Shown here: one piece after another, positions 39,847 to 49,128 of the stretch | Position numbering within the stretch: position 1 is the stretch's first letter | How the letters are laid out: every line of letters starts with the position of its first letter | Source: Hyphomicrobiales bacterium | Lineage (GTDB): Bacteria; Pseudomonadota; Alphaproteobacteria; Rhizobiales; Rhizobiaceae | Direction: 5' to 3' | Assembly (NCBI GenBank): GCA_900466605.1 | Contig: UBMU01000002.1 | Span: forward strand, 124,001 to 188,000 | Length of the DNA: 64,000 nt | Translations under genes and position numbers: made by a program | Notes under the pieces: model-generated | Databases searched by the model: none | Seen by the model: only the letters and a program-made list of their open reading frames with translations | Told to the model about the DNA's origin: nothing

Positions 39847-40654
39847 GAGGGTTCCACTCCAGTAGAAAGGAGAGGGGAGCTGGGTTGCGGCTCTTCTCCA
39901 GGGTGAGATGAAAAACCGGATTGCCGATGCTACCGCCCAGCATCGTGCCATCCGGCAAGGGGCGCGCCAGTGCCGGCGCGGGTGCCGCATGGAAGCGGAA
40001 GTGAGCGCTGCTGGCCTCTTCCTCACCAGCCTGTCGTAACAGGAAAAGCGGGCGTTTCGAGGCTTTCGCTCGCAAGCTCAAACGACGGCTTTCCGTCAGG
40101 CCAAAGGGCTTCGGATTGCCGCGAACTTCCAGAATCGTCGCAGGAAAGACCCCACTTTCGACTGCGGCCTCGGCAAGCCAGAGGGCATCTTCAAGCTTGC
40201 GTGGACTGGCATAGAAAAACTGATCCGGCTTCAGGCCGAAGTCGCGCAGACCCACGGCGTAAGGGATGCCTGCTTCCATCGTGGAAACCATGTCCGCGAT
40301 CCACAGGATCGGCAGCGATGCATCGCTGGGGCTCTCCTCCACCTGACGCTGCAGCATGGCGGCAAGCGCCAGCACAAAACCGCTCCCGGCACCGGCTTCG
40401 CGCAAGAGGTCGGAACGAACCTCCGTGATTCCGTCGAGCGGCAGGCCACCATTAATCGCCTCGTCGAACGAGGGTATGCCGAGAGGAAGACGCAATGCAT
40501 CCTCATTTTTCGCGGCAAGCCCCTTATCGGCCAAGGCTTCGCTTTCTGCGGCAGCCAAGGCAGGTGCGGGCTTTCCTTCAAGCTTTGCAATGGTTTCGCG
40601 GAGCGCAAAAAGCCGCTCGCGCGTCACGGCCGACTGTGCCATGACGTTCTCCAA
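39692..40654 (-). CDS. imuA: ImuA, RecA-like mutasome protein
   Basis: 320 aa RecA-fold relative that inhibits RecA or supports ImuB/DnaE2 during damage-induced mutagenesis. The recognisable core is GIPSFDEAINGGLPLDGITEVRSD near residue 60, an atypical P-loop region (LLREAGAGSG), and [18 protein letters not shown] near the end. The 3' end overlaps imuB by 155 nt. A LexA box lies 10-24 bp upstream of the ATG. Confidence 0.93.
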   Translation of the reverse strand: MENVMAQSAVTRERLFALRETIAKLEGKPAPALAAAESEALADKGLAAKNEDALRLPLGIPSFDEAINGGLPLDGITEVRSDLLREAGAGSGFVLALAAMLQRQVEESPSDASLPILWIADMVSTMEAGIPYAVGLRDFGLKPDQFFYASPRKLEDALWLAEAAVESGVFPATILEVRGNPKPFGLTESRRLSLRAKASKRPLFLLRQAGEEEASSAHFRFHAAPAPALARPLPDGTMLGGSIGNPVFHLTLEKSRNPAPLSFLLEWNPHDRRFFAVSQSVDPRLPDERTAYSGTPLSASSNRPDIKKEMGALLAFARTS

Positions 40655-40663
40655 GTCTTGTTT

Positions 40664-40678
40664 GTTCCTGTTATGTTC
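40664..40678. promoter_or_regulatory. LexA (SOS) box of the imuA-imuB-dnaE2 operon
   Basis: GTTCCTGTTATGTTC is an exact alphaproteobacterial LexA site GTTC-N7-GTTC (GAAC-N7-GAAC on the operon strand), 10 bp upstream of the imuA start. It may also touch the divergent metallopeptidase gene 126 bp away. Confidence 0.88.
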
Positions 40679-40803
40679 TTATGGATTCCAGAGGCTGACG
40701 GAAGAGTCAACAGGCATTCGATGTGAATTTATTCCTGCCTTTGATTCCGCTCTCGAAAATCGTGCGCAAAGGTTCTATATGGGCGGCAAAGGAAGGAATA
40801 TTC

Positions 40804-41241
40804 ATGGCCCGCATAGACCAGAGCGAGGATTGGCGGGATCGCCACGCGCCGACGATCAGCACTTTCGAGTCGTTGGCAATGGAGGCGTATAGCCACCTGC
40901 CGGAAGAATTCCGCTCGTTGACCACCAATCTGACGATCGCGATCGAGGATTTCCCAGACGACGACATATTCGAGGACATGGCGCTGGAAACGCCGTTCGA
41001 CCTTCTTGGCCTCTTTGAAGGCCGGGGCATCTCGGAGCGTTTCACGATGGAGACCGGCGAACTGCCGAACCGTATCCGCCTCTACCGGCGGCCGATTCTC
41101 GACTACTGGGCCGAGAACGACGAGACGCTGGGTGATATCATCACCCACGTCCTCATACACGAGATCGGTCACCATTTCGGTCTCAGCGACGACGACATGG
41201 AACGGATCGAGGCGAGTGCCGAAGAGGCGGCTGAGCGCTAA
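40804..41241 (+). CDS. Metallopeptidase family protein (minimal zincin)
   Basis: 145 aa. The zinc motif HEIGHHFG sits at about residues 119-126 of a compact protein, with FRSLTTNLTIAIEDFPDDDI near 35-55; this matches the DUF1025/MMP-like minimal metalloprotease family. Soluble and cytoplasmic, no signal peptide. ATG 40804 follows GGAAGGAAT; the frame from 40723 is rejected. Substrate unknown. It is divergent from imuA, with the LexA box between. Confidence 0.85.
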   Translation: MARIDQSEDWRDRHAPTISTFESLAMEAYSHLPEEFRSLTTNLTIAIEDFPDDDIFEDMALETPFDLLGLFEGRGISERFTMETGELPNRIRLYRRPILDYWAENDETLGDIITHVLIHEIGHHFGLSDDDMERIEASAEEAAER

Positions 41242-41249
41242 GCGAGCCC

Positions 41250-41456
41250 TTACTGTTCGGACAGTTTCATGTCCGGATGGTAGTCCTTGCCTTCGACTTC
41301 CTTGACGATCGCCTGAGCGCACATCACCTGGCCGGTCTGGGTGTTGAAGGTCAACGACGGCGAGCCGTTCAACGACCAGCCCTTGTTGAGGGCGGCGGTC
41401 ACGCGGTGGCAGAAAGCGGCATCATCCTGGCCGGTCAGAAGGCGATAAAGCTTCAT
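41250..41456 (-). CDS. DUF1737 domain protein
   Basis: 68 aa: MKLYRLLTGQDDAAFCHRVTAALNKGWSLNGSPSLTF then AQAIVKEVEGKDYHP. This is the compact DUF1737 domain, in which the LTGxDD and NKGWxLxGSPxLTF motifs are diagnostic. Function unknown. It converges on the metallopeptidase gene with 8 bp between stops and follows the CitE-like gene region on the same strand. Confidence 0.85.
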   Translation of the reverse strand: MKLYRLLTGQDDAAFCHRVTAALNKGWSLNGSPSLTFNTQTGQVMCAQAIVKEVEGKDYHPDMKLSEQ

Positions 41457-41469
41457 CTAAAGTCGTCTT

Positions 41470-42378
41470 TCACTTCGCCGTTTGGCGTTCTGCAATCAGG
41501 CGGGCTTTATGAACCAGACTTTCCGCTTGGACAAGATGCAGCCGTTCGATCATCCGGCCATTGGCATTGATGACATTCAGGCCTTCGGCGGCAGGATCGA
41601 CAAAGGCGGCGATGATCGCCTCGGCCTCGGCAATTGCCGCCTCGTCAGGGCCGAAATGCAGGTTGGCGGCTTCAATCTGGGCCGGGTGGATCAGCATCTT
41701 GCCGTCAAAACCCATGGCACGGGCATGCGCGCATTCGGCATCGAAGGCATCGGCATCCTTGAAATCGTTGAAGACGCTATCGATTGCGTCGAGGCCATAG
41801 GCCCGCACGGCGAGCACCACTTGCATCAGCCAGGGGACGAGATAGGTACGGCCCGGCTGCGGCAGGACGCCGGTCTCCTTACGCAGGTCATTGAGGCCGA
41901 CGACGAAACAATCGAGTCTCGAGCCCGGTGTTCGCCCGGCTTCGGCGATCGCCGCCGCGTTCAGAATGCCGCGTGGCGTTTCGATCATCGCCCAGATGCG
42001 GAGATTTTCCGGCGCGTCGGCATCGGCGAGCCGGTCGCTGATGGACATCACATCCTGAGGTTCGTTTACTTTCGGCAGGAGTACGGCGTCCGGCTCCAGT
42101 GCCAGGACCAGTTCCATGTCCGCGTTGCCGAATGTGGAATCAAGCGCATTGATGCGGATGATCCGCTCCTTGTTCAGAAGGGGAGTATCTGAAAAAAAGC
42201 CCTTCAGATTGTCGCGGGCTTCAGCCTTTCGTTCCGGCGCCACGGAGTCCTCGAGATCGAAGATCACGGCGTCGCAATCGAGCGCATGGGTCTTTTCCAG
42301 CGCGCGCGCATTGATGGCCGGAACGCTCAGTACGGACCGGCGGAGATTCAAGGAACGAGTCGGAGAGTTGCGGGTCAT
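41470..42378 (-). CDS. HpcH/HpaI aldolase / CitE-like CoA ester lyase
   Basis: 302 aa TIM-barrel lyase: RRSVLSVPAINARALEKTHALDCDAVIFDLEDSVAPERKAEAR at the N-terminus, WAMIETPRGILNAAAIA, GLNDLRKETGV, and DGKMLIHPAQIEAAN near the end, with the Mg-binding Glu/Asp in these blocks. It likely cleaves or forms a malyl-CoA, citramalyl-CoA or beta-methylmalyl-CoA ester; sequence alone does not decide. Start ATG 42378; an upstream frame to 42723 is not credible. Confidence 0.85.
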   Translation of the reverse strand: MTRNSPTRSLNLRRSVLSVPAINARALEKTHALDCDAVIFDLEDSVAPERKAEARDNLKGFFSDTPLLNKERIIRINALDSTFGNADMELVLALEPDAVLLPKVNEPQDVMSISDRLADADAPENLRIWAMIETPRGILNAAAIAEAGRTPGSRLDCFVVGLNDLRKETGVLPQPGRTYLVPWLMQVVLAVRAYGLDAIDSVFNDFKDADAFDAECAHARAMGFDGKMLIHPAQIEAANLHFGPDEAAIAEAEAIIAAFVDPAAEGLNVINANGRMIERLHLVQAESLVHKARLIAERQTAK

Positions 42379-42490
42379 CACAAATCTGTGCCAAGCTTTG
42401 TGACGGGTGGCAAGACAACAAAAAGCCATGCTCATCTTGCAGAGAGGGAAATGAAGAACCACATTCCTTTCCGAAGAAAGGTCTAAAACC

Positions 42491-42733
42491 ATGCAAAGCA
42501 TTCGTTCCGTCTTCCTCCTGCTCGCTGGCATCACCGCCTTCGTTGCACTGGCGTTCGTCACTTTTTCCGTGACGCTCGCAGTTGGAGGTATTCTGACGGT
42601 CCTCATGGTTGGCCGAGCGCTTTCGCTGAAGATGAAACCGGCTCCGGTCCGCGCCACAGCGAAGGCAAGGTCACATTCCGGCGAGAACATGCGCATCTGG
42701 AATGACGGTCGCGGTACGATCATCGACCTCTGA
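42491..42733 (+). CDS. Small membrane protein of unknown function
   Basis: 80 aa: a hydrophobic stretch from about residue 5 to 40 (FLLLAGITAFVALAFVTFSV, then LAVGGILTVLMVG) that could form two short helices, then a basic region and a tail ending MRIWNDGRGTIIDL. Not recognised as a named family. It stands alone between a divergent lyase gene and the VOC protein gene. Confidence 0.65.
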   Translation: MQSIRSVFLLLAGITAFVALAFVTFSVTLAVGGILTVLMVGRALSLKMKPAPVRATAKARSHSGENMRIWNDGRGTIIDL

Positions 42734-42847
42734 CCTTCGCGTCAGTTCCAGAAAACTTTCGAGATCACTGTCGGCTCGACTGATCTTCCCGCGTCCTTGA
42801 GAGGTCTGGGCTTCCCGCCCGAACCAAATCAAACGATGGAGGACAGT

Positions 42848-43276
42848 ATGGATACCGCAACGGAAACCGGCACGATGCAGATGCCGCCGGTCAAGAATGG
42901 CTTGCTGCCGTATGTTACGGTCGATGGTGCTTTGAAGGCTGCGGAATTCTACAAGCGCGCGTTCGGTGCCGAGCAAGCCTTTGTCGTCCCTCCGGATGAA
43001 AACGGGCGGACGATGCATGTCCATCTCTACATCAACGGAAGCTCGCTGATGTTGTCCGATGCCTATCCCGAGCATGGCCATCCGTTCCAGAAGCACCAGG
43101 GCTTCAGCCTCCAGCTTGTTATCGACGATATCGATTTCTGGTGGGAGCGCGCGGTACAGGCCGGCGTAGAGGTGATCATGCCCGTTCAGCTGATGTTCTG
43201 GGGTGATCGGTATGGCCAGCTGCGTGACCCGTTCGGCGTGCTCTGGGCGATGAATGCGCCAGCGAAGGCAAGCTGA
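42848..43276 (+). CDS. VOC superfamily (glyoxalase/PhnB-like) protein
   Basis: 142 aa. LLPYVTVDGALKAAEFYKRAFGAEQAF and the C-terminal WGDRYGQLRDPFGVLWAMN match PhnB-type vicinal-oxygen-chelate proteins. Metal ligands are likely His/Glu within MHVHLYINGSSLMLSD. ATG 42848 follows GGAGGA. Substrate unknown; many relatives are resistance or lyase-like enzymes. A GC-rich hairpin follows at 43292-43324. Confidence 0.82.
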   Translation: MDTATETGTMQMPPVKNGLLPYVTVDGALKAAEFYKRAFGAEQAFVVPPDENGRTMHVHLYINGSSLMLSDAYPEHGHPFQKHQGFSLQLVIDDIDFWWERAVQAGVEVIMPVQLMFWGDRYGQLRDPFGVLWAMNAPAKAS

Positions 43277-43291
43277 TCTTACTGTGTCATG

Positions 43292-43324
43292 ACCGGCTGC
43301 GCGTCGAATCCGCGCGCAGCCGGT
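43292..43324 (+). terminator. GC-rich hairpin after the VOC gene
   Basis: ACCGGCTGCGCG/CGCGCAGCCGGT, a 12-bp perfect stem 16 bp past the stop. No T-run follows on either side, so it could be a weak terminator or RNA-stability element. Confidence 0.5.
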
Positions 43325-43413
43325 CCCACGATATAAATTTTCCTTCATTTCGGCGGCAATCTGGACTAAACGCTGATCAACAAAACTACGTCTGCTGATA
43401 TTGGAGCCAGGCC

Positions 43414-44022
43414 ATGGAAAAATTCGTAAAGCTGACGGGCGTCGCTGCCCCTCTGCCGGTTGTCAACATCGATACCGACATGATCATTCCGAAGGACTAC
43501 CTGAAGACGATCAAGCGCACGGGTCTTGGCAAGGGTCTTTTCGCGGAAGCCCGCTACAATGAAGACGGCTCCCTGAACGAGAGTTTCGTGCTGAACAAGC
43601 CGGCCTACCAGAATGCGAAGATCCTCGTTGCCGGCGACAACTTCGGTTGCGGCTCCTCGCGCGAGCATGCGCCGTGGGCGCTCCTTGATTTCGGCATCCG
43701 TTGCGTCATCTCGACCAGCTTCGCCGACATCTTCTACAACAACTGTTTCAAGAACGGCATTCTGCCGATCAAGGTCAGCCAGGAAAACCTCGACAAGCTG
43801 ATGGACGACGCCTCGCGCGGCTCCAACGCAATCTTGACGGTCGACCTGGAAAACCTCGAAATCACCGGCCCGGACGGTGGCTCGATCAAGTTCGATCTCG
43901 ACGAGTTCAAGCGCCACTGCCTGCTGAACGGCCTCGACGATATCGGCCTGACGCTCGAAAAGGGCAACGCGATCGACAATTTCGAAGCCAAGAACGCCGC
44001 ATCCCATCCTTGGGCTGCGTAA
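43414..44022 (+). CDS. leuD: 3-isopropylmalate dehydratase small subunit
   Basis: 202 aa partner of LeuC in isomerising 2- to 3-isopropylmalate in leucine synthesis. [20 protein letters not shown] near the start and [34 protein letters not shown] at about 70-105 are diagnostic. leuC is not nearby, as is usual in rhizobia. It ends with a clear terminator. Confidence 0.97.
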   Translation: MEKFVKLTGVAAPLPVVNIDTDMIIPKDYLKTIKRTGLGKGLFAEARYNEDGSLNESFVLNKPAYQNAKILVAGDNFGCGSSREHAPWALLDFGIRCVISTSFADIFYNNCFKNGILPIKVSQENLDKLMDDASRGSNAILTVDLENLEITGPDGGSIKFDLDEFKRHCLLNGLDDIGLTLEKGNAIDNFEAKNAASHPWAA

Positions 44023-44043
44023 GTCTTACAAGATCTCATGGTC

Positions 44044-44070
44044 AAAGCCGGGCTTTCGCCCGGCTTTTCT
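44044..44070 (+). terminator. Terminator after leuD
   Basis: AAAGCCGGGC-TTTC-GCCCGGCTTT, a 10-bp perfect stem followed by TCTTT, between leuD and the convergent dehydratase gene; it may serve both. Confidence 0.8.
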
Positions 44071-44079
44071 TTGGTCGGC

Positions 44080-45012
44080 TTACAGCAGCGGTTCTTTCCA
44101 CACCTTCAGTTTCTCCAGCGAAACGCCGATGCCGCCGCAGACTTCGATCAGCGGATTTTTGAAGCGGCCGAGGATGTCGGCATGGACATCAGCAACTGCG
44201 AGCGCGGCGCCGCAGGCGGGTTCGACCAGAATACGGTAGGCATCGGCAAATTTCAGGCAGGCGGCAACCGCCTGCGCATCGGTAACGGTGACGCTTTCGA
44301 TCGGGTGGTGCTTCGGCAGATTGAAAACGTGCTCCGCCACCTGGCGTGCACCGAGCGAGCTGGCGATCGAAGTAATCCCCGGCAAGGTAATGCGTTCGCC
44401 TGCGGCAAGGCTCGCATGAAGCGACGCGGCTCCTTCCGTTTCGACGGCAATGACAGGCACGTCAGACAAGCCGTTTCGCTGAAGCCCGGCAACGATGCCT
44501 GCAAGCAAACCGCCACCGCCGACGCTTGCGATGACGCAATCGAAGTCGGCACCTTTGGCGACAACCTCGTCGATCAGCGTGCCGTGTCCCTCCCACAGGA
44601 GCGGATGGTCGAATGGGTGCACATAGGCAGCCTTCCTGGCATTTGCCTGCTCGATCGCAAAGGCGTTGGCTTCATCGAACACCGCTCCGTGGACGATCAC
44701 CGCGGCGCCGGTTGCCTCGATCGATCTGCGTACTTCCGCTGACGTCGTCTCGGGCACGACGATCGTGATGGGAATGCCGAGCGAACGTCCGGCATAGGCG
44801 GCCGCGATCCCTGCATTGCCGCCCGAGGCGCAGAAGATTTCCCGGGCGCCGTTTTCGATTTCGTGCTGGCAAAGCCTGCCGACGCCGCGGAGCTTGAAGC
44901 TGCCGGAGGGCTGCAGCGCGTCGAGCTTCAGCCAAAGTGGCTTTTTGCTCGCACTATAGTCAGCAGAGGTACGGAAAAGTGGGGTGTCGAGGTGGAGCGG
45001 TGCGGAAGGCAT
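44080..45012 (-). CDS. PLP-dependent serine/threonine dehydratase family protein
   Basis: 310 aa fold-type II PLP enzyme. The PLP lysine is in QPSGSFKLRGVG (about residue 40), the phosphate loop is SVGGGGLLAG, and the substrate loop is ASGGNAGIAAAYAGR. Most like L-serine or threonine ammonia-lyases of the short (SDS-like) class; no ACT regulatory domain, so catabolic use is likely. ATG 45012; the longer frame to 45162 is not supported. It lies between leuD and leuB on the other strand. Confidence 0.85.
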   Translation of the reverse strand: MPSAPLHLDTPLFRTSADYSASKKPLWLKLDALQPSGSFKLRGVGRLCQHEIENGAREIFCASGGNAGIAAAYAGRSLGIPITIVVPETTSAEVRRSIEATGAAVIVHGAVFDEANAFAIEQANARKAAYVHPFDHPLLWEGHGTLIDEVVAKGADFDCVIASVGGGGLLAGIVAGLQRNGLSDVPVIAVETEGAASLHASLAAGERITLPGITSIASSLGARQVAEHVFNLPKHHPIESVTVTDAQAVAACLKFADAYRILVEPACGAALAVADVHADILGRFKNPLIEVCGGIGVSLEKLKVWKEPLL

Positions 45013-45185
45013 GATGGTACCCGATGAGCTTGGCGATATAGCCCCTTGTGGACCCGCTTGCGCCGGTCGGTCAACGAGCGATGGCGCAGTAATTCCCGAA
45101 CCGTACCGAATCGGCCTCCCACTCGCTTGAAATGCCGTTTTTGCGGGTCTAAGAAGCCGCAACTTGTTTTTCCGCGGAGGGTTTC

Positions 45186-46298
45186 ATGACAGCGCGCAAT
45201 CTTTTCCTGCTGCCGGGCGACGGCATCGGCCCAGAGGCCATGGGCGAGGTCCGCAAGATCATTGCCTATATGAATGAGGCGATGAACACAGGCTTCGTCA
45301 CCGACGAAGGTCTGGTCGGCGGCAGCGCCTATGATGCGCACGGTGCTGCGATCTCAGAAGGTGACATGCAGAAGGCGCTTGCCGCCGATGCTGTTCTCTT
45401 CGGCGCCGTCGGCGGCCCGAAGTGGGATGATGTTCCCTATGAAGTGCGCCCCGAAGCCGGCCTGCTGCGCCTGCGCAAGGATCTAGAGCTGTTCGCCAAC
45501 CTGCGTCCCGCCATCTGCTACCCGGCCCTGGCAAACGCCTCGTCGCTGAAGCCGGAACTGGTCGAAGGCCTCGATATCCTGATCATCCGCGAATTGACCG
45601 GCGGCGTCTACTTCGGCGAGCCGAAGACGATCACCGATCTCGGCAATGGCCAGAAGCGCGCTATCGACACGCAGGTCTACGATACATACGAAATCGAACG
45701 CATCTCGGCCGTAGCCTTCGAAATGGCCCGCACGCGCCAGAATCGCGTCTGCTCGATGGAAAAGCGCAACGTCATGAAGTCGGGCGTCTTGTGGAATCAG
45801 GTCGTCACCGCGACGCACAAGGAAAAGTATTCCGACGTCAAGCTCGAGCACATGCTGGCGGATGCCGGCGGCATGCAGCTGGTGCGCGCGCCGAAGCAGT
45901 TCGACGTCATCGTCACCGACAACCTGTTCGGCGACATGCTGTCCGACGTTGCCGCCATGCTGACGGGCTCGCTCGGCATGCTGCCGTCTGCTTCGCTTGG
46001 CGCTCCGGATGCCAAGACCGGCAAGCGCAAGGCGCTCTACGAGCCGGTTCATGGTTCGGCTCCTGACATTGCCGGCCAGGGCATTGCCAATCCGATCGCG
46101 ATGATTGCTTCCTTTGCCATGTGCCTGCGCTATTCCTTCAACCTCGTGAAGGAAGCCGACAACCTTGAAAAGGCGATCGCCAACGTGCTCGACAAGGGCA
46201 TCCGCACCGGCGACATCATGGCCGAAGGTGCCAAGAAGGTCGGAACCATCGGGATGGGCGAGGCGATCCTCGCCGAGTTCAAGGCGCTTTCTGCCTGA
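45186..46298 (+). CDS. leuB: 3-isopropylmalate dehydrogenase
   Basis: 370 aa NAD-dependent decarboxylating dehydrogenase of leucine synthesis. [18 protein letters not shown] at the start, [13 protein letters not shown], and [30 protein letters not shown] with the metal-binding Asp pair. The start ATG 45186 has a GGAGGG ribosome site. Separated from leuD by the opposite-strand dehydratase. Confidence 0.98.
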   Translation: MTARNLFLLPGDGIGPEAMGEVRKIIAYMNEAMNTGFVTDEGLVGGSAYDAHGAAISEGDMQKALAADAVLFGAVGGPKWDDVPYEVRPEAGLLRLRKDLELFANLRPAICYPALANASSLKPELVEGLDILIIRELTGGVYFGEPKTITDLGNGQKRAIDTQVYDTYEIERISAVAFEMARTRQNRVCSMEKRNVMKSGVLWNQVVTATHKEKYSDVKLEHMLADAGGMQLVRAPKQFDVIVTDNLFGDMLSDVAAMLTGSLGMLPSASLGAPDAKTGKRKALYEPVHGSAPDIAGQGIANPIAMIASFAMCLRYSFNLVKEADNLEKAIANVLDKGIRTGDIMAEGAKKVGTIGMGEAILAEFKALSA

Positions 46299-46322
46299 TA
46301 TTTCACGTGAAACACGGTTTTT

Positions 46323-46356
46323 GCCCTTCGCATCATCAGATGCGGAGGGCCTTTGC
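46323..46356 (+). terminator. Probable terminator after leuB
   Basis: GCCCTTCGCATC-ATCA-GATGCGGAGGGC (one T-G or C-A type mismatch), followed by CTTTGCTT, 24 bp past leuB. Confidence 0.6.
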
Positions 46357-46415
46357 TTGAAGGCGGCATATGCCGCGCCTATCTCCGTTCTGCATTGATG
46401 AAAGAGCGGAGTGGA

Positions 46416-47177
46416 ATGAGCGAGACAGCCGATCGTAAGCCAAGCTCCTGGAGTTACCTGCGAACGCGCTATGAGGCGAGGCGCACGATCCATCGGCGGG
46501 TTCCCTGGAAGTGGTTTGCATTTTCGGCGGTCAATGCGATTGCCATCGCCTTCTTCGTCTTCGATCGCCCGCTCGGCCTGGCGGCCAAGGATCTGGCGCC
46601 GCCACTGATCTCGATTGCCGGCGATGTTACGGATATCGGTAGGCTTGCCTGGATCCTTGCCGGTCTCTGTACGATCTTCGCCACCGGCTATCTCGTTCGT
46701 CGCCGTCTCTGGAAAGTCCGCAGACGGTTTCGCATGGTCTATTTTGGGCAGATGACGGCCTATGTCGCGCTGAGCGTGCTGCTCACCGCCATCGTTGCCA
46801 ACGTCCTGAAGTTCGCAATCGGCCGGGCGCGACCATTGATCTATGATCAGGAGGGGATCTTCAGCTTCGCGCCTTTCAACATGGATTTCCTGCACCAGAG
46901 TTTTCCGTCCGGACATTCGGCCAACATTGGCGCGCTGTTCGTGGCGCTCGCGCTTCTCTTCCCGCGCTTTCGCCTCGGCTTTATCGGTATCGGGCTTTGG
47001 CTCGGCGCCACGCGCATCATCATCGGCGTGCACTATCCAAGCGATGTGGTGGCTGGTCTGGCGCTGGGCGCCTGGTTCGCTTTTGCCACATCTGTCCTCT
47101 TCGCGCGCTTCGGTCTCGTCTTCTCGATTGGTCGCGAAGGCGGCTGGCCAACGCCGCGGCTGAGCCGCCTTCTCTGA
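46416..47177 (+). CDS. PAP2-family membrane phosphatase
   Basis: 253 aa integral membrane phosphatase. Three PAP2 motifs: KFAIGRARP (KX6RP), PSGHSAN, and TRIIIGVHYPSD (SRX5HX3D with Thr for Ser). These match lipid phosphate phosphatases and the LpxE/LpxT-like group; undecaprenyl pyrophosphate, phosphatidate or lipid A phosphates are possible substrates. ATG 46416 follows GGAGTGGA; ATG 46398 is the alternative. Confidence 0.85.
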   Translation: MSETADRKPSSWSYLRTRYEARRTIHRRVPWKWFAFSAVNAIAIAFFVFDRPLGLAAKDLAPPLISIAGDVTDIGRLAWILAGLCTIFATGYLVRRRLWKVRRRFRMVYFGQMTAYVALSVLLTAIVANVLKFAIGRARPLIYDQEGIFSFAPFNMDFLHQSFPSGHSANIGALFVALALLFPRFRLGFIGIGLWLGATRIIIGVHYPSDVVAGLALGAWFAFATSVLFARFGLVFSIGREGGWPTPRLSRLL

Positions 47178-47190
47178 GGTTCTTAAACGG

Positions 47191-47217
47191 AAAAGCCCGG
47201 CGCTTTGGGCGCCGGGC
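47191..47217. terminator. Terminator between PAP2 gene and MFS gene
   Basis: GCCCGGCGC/GCGCCGGGC, a 9-bp perfect stem. On the minus strand it is followed by TTTT, ending the MFS gene; on the plus strand only GACTGTTTT follows. Likely bidirectional between convergent genes. Confidence 0.75.
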
Positions 47218-47241
47218 GACTGTTTTGATCTTATTTTCGGA

Positions 47242-49128
47242 CTAATCCATCGCGTGGATATCGCGGTCCTTTGTTTCCGGCAGGAAGATCAGGCCGATGA
47301 CCAGCGTGATCGCTGCAAAGATGATCGGATACCAGAGGCCGAAGTAGATATCGCCTGTCGCGGCACTCATTGCGAAGGCCGTTGCCGGCAGCAGGCCGCC
47401 GAACCAGCCGTTGCCGATATGGTAGGGCAGCGACATACCGGTGTAGCGGATGCGGGTCGGGAAGAGTTCGACCAGCAGGGCGGCGATTGGGCCGTAGACC
47501 ATCGTCACATAGAGAACGAGCACGAACAGAATGGCGATCGTGCCGATCCAGTTGACGCGGGCCGGGTCGGCGGTCATGGCGAAGGTGCCACCGCCGGCGA
47601 TGTTGTAGACCGCCATGTCGGTGACGCCGTTTGCCTCGTCCGCTGTCAGAAGCTTACCGGCCACGAGCTTGTCGGCCGGCAAGGTTTCCTTGGTGCCGGC
47701 GCGGATGGCATCTGCGTTCAGCGCAAGCTCGGGATTGGCGGCGATGAAGGCGTCCAGTTTGGCGTCCGGAACCTTGATGGCGCCGCGGTTCAGCGGATAG
47801 CCGCCGTCATGAAGGGCAATATTGACACTCTTTTCGAAAGCCGAAGTCAGGCCCTTTGCCTTGTCGCCGGCTGCAATGGCGTCGAAGCTAGTGATGGTTT
47901 CATCGCCGATCTTGACGGTTGCCGGTTGGCCGGCAGGTCCGGGGACGACATCGTACGGCACCGAGTTCTTGGTCAGGAAGGCCGTCGCCACATCGCAGGA
48001 GCTGGTGAACTTCGACGTTCCGGTCGGGTTGAACTGGAATTTGCAGTCAGCCGGGTCGGCCGTCACGGTTGCGCGAACCGAGGCCTGGGCTTCGGCAAGC
48101 GCCGGGTTGGCGGTCCAGGTCATGGCCTTGAACAGCGGGTTATAGGTGACTGCGGCAATCAGCAGGCCGGCCATGATGATCGGCTTGCGGCCGATCTTGT
48201 CGGAGAGGCCGCCGAAAACGACGAAGAAGGGCGTGGCAAGGATAAGGGCAATGGCAACCATGATGTTTGCCGATTGCAGGTCGACCTTGAGCACGTTCTG
48301 CAGGAAGAACAGAGCGTAGAACTGACCGCCGTACCAGACGACGGCCTGACCCATCGTTGCGCCTAGAAGCGCGATCAGCGCGATCTTGGCATTCTTCCAT
48401 TGACCGAAAGCTTCGGTCAGGGGAGCCTTCGAGCCCTTGCCTTCCGCCTTCATCTTCTGGAATGCGGGCGATTCGTTCATCTTCAGACGGATCCAGACGG
48501 AGACACCGAGAAGAACGACCGACAGCAGGAACGGAATGCGCCAGCCCCATGCAGCAAAGGCTTCTTTGCCCATCAGGAACTGCACGCCGACGATGACGAT
48601 CAGCGACAGGAAGAGGCCGAGTGTTGCCGTGGTTTGGATCCAGGAGGTGAAGTAGCCACGACGTCCGTTGGGCGCGTGTTCGGCCACATAGGTGGCCGCG
48701 CCGCCATACTCGCCGCCGAGCGCAAGACCTTGCAGGAGGCGAAGGCCGATAAGAATGATGGGGGCGGCGATGCCGATCGATGCCGCACCGGGAAGAATAC
48801 CGACAAGAAACGTCGACAGGCCCATGATGAGGATCGTCACCAGGAACGTGTACTTGCGGCCGACCAAGTCGCCGAGGCGACCGAAGACGAGCGCGCCGAA
48901 CGGGCGAACCAGGAAGCCGGCGGCAAAGGCCAGGAGCGTAAAGATGTTTCGCGTTGCTTCCGGATACTGGGTGAAATAGGTCGCGCCGATATAGGTGGCG
49001 AGCGAACCGTAAAGATAGAAGTCGTACCATTCGAAAACGGTACCGAGCGACGAGGCGAAGATAACCTTCTTCTCCTCGCCCGTCATCGGACCGGCTTTTG
49101 TGCCGTCGACGCTTGCGACATTTGCCAT
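47242..49128 (-). CDS. MFS transporter of the metabolite:H+ symporter type with a ~190-residue insertion
   Basis: 628 aa proton-coupled transporter. GTVFEWYDFYLYG, FGRLGDLVGRKYTF, GLALGGEYGGAATYVAEHAP and the C-terminal FPTRIRYTGMSLPYHIGNG are hallmarks of the ProP/ShiA-like MHS family. Between about residues 336 and 525 a non-membrane insertion rich in Ala/Asp, with two cysteines (near 362 and 378), sits where a short loop is normal. ATG 49128 has a GGAGGA ribosome site. Substrate unknown; an organic acid or osmolyte is typical. Confidence 0.88.
   Translation of the reverse strand: MANVASVDGTKAGPMTGEEKKVIFASSLGTVFEWYDFYLYGSLATYIGATYFTQYPEATRNIFTLLAFAAGFLVRPFGALVFGRLGDLVGRKYTFLVTILIMGLSTFLVGILPGAASIGIAAPIILIGLRLLQGLALGGEYGGAATYVAEHAPNGRRGYFTSWIQTTATLGLFLSLIVIVGVQFLMGKEAFAAWGWRIPFLLSVVLLGVSVWIRLKMNESPAFQKMKAEGKGSKAPLTEAFGQWKNAKIALIALLGATMGQAVVWYGGQFYALFFLQNVLKVDLQSANIMVAIALILATPFFVVFGGLSDKIGRKPIIMAGLLIAAVTYNPLFKAMTWTANPALAEAQASVRATVTADPADCKFQFNPTGTSKFTSSCDVATAFLTKNSVPYDVVPGPAGQPATVKIGDETITSFDAIAAGDKAKGLTSAFEKSVNIALHDGGYPLNRGAIKVPDAKLDAFIAANPELALNADAIRAGTKETLPADKLVAGKLLTADEANGVTDMAVYNIAGGGTFAMTADPARVNWIGTIAILFVLVLYVTMVYGPIAALLVELFPTRIRYTGMSLPYHIGNGWFGGLLPATAFAMSAATGDIYFGLWYPIIFAAITLVIGLIFLPETKDRDIHAMD

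Noticed and set aside
45483..47033. 516-codon minus-strand frame over leuB and the PAP2 gene
   Set aside because: Antisense to two confident genes, low-complexity charged translation, no ribosome site.
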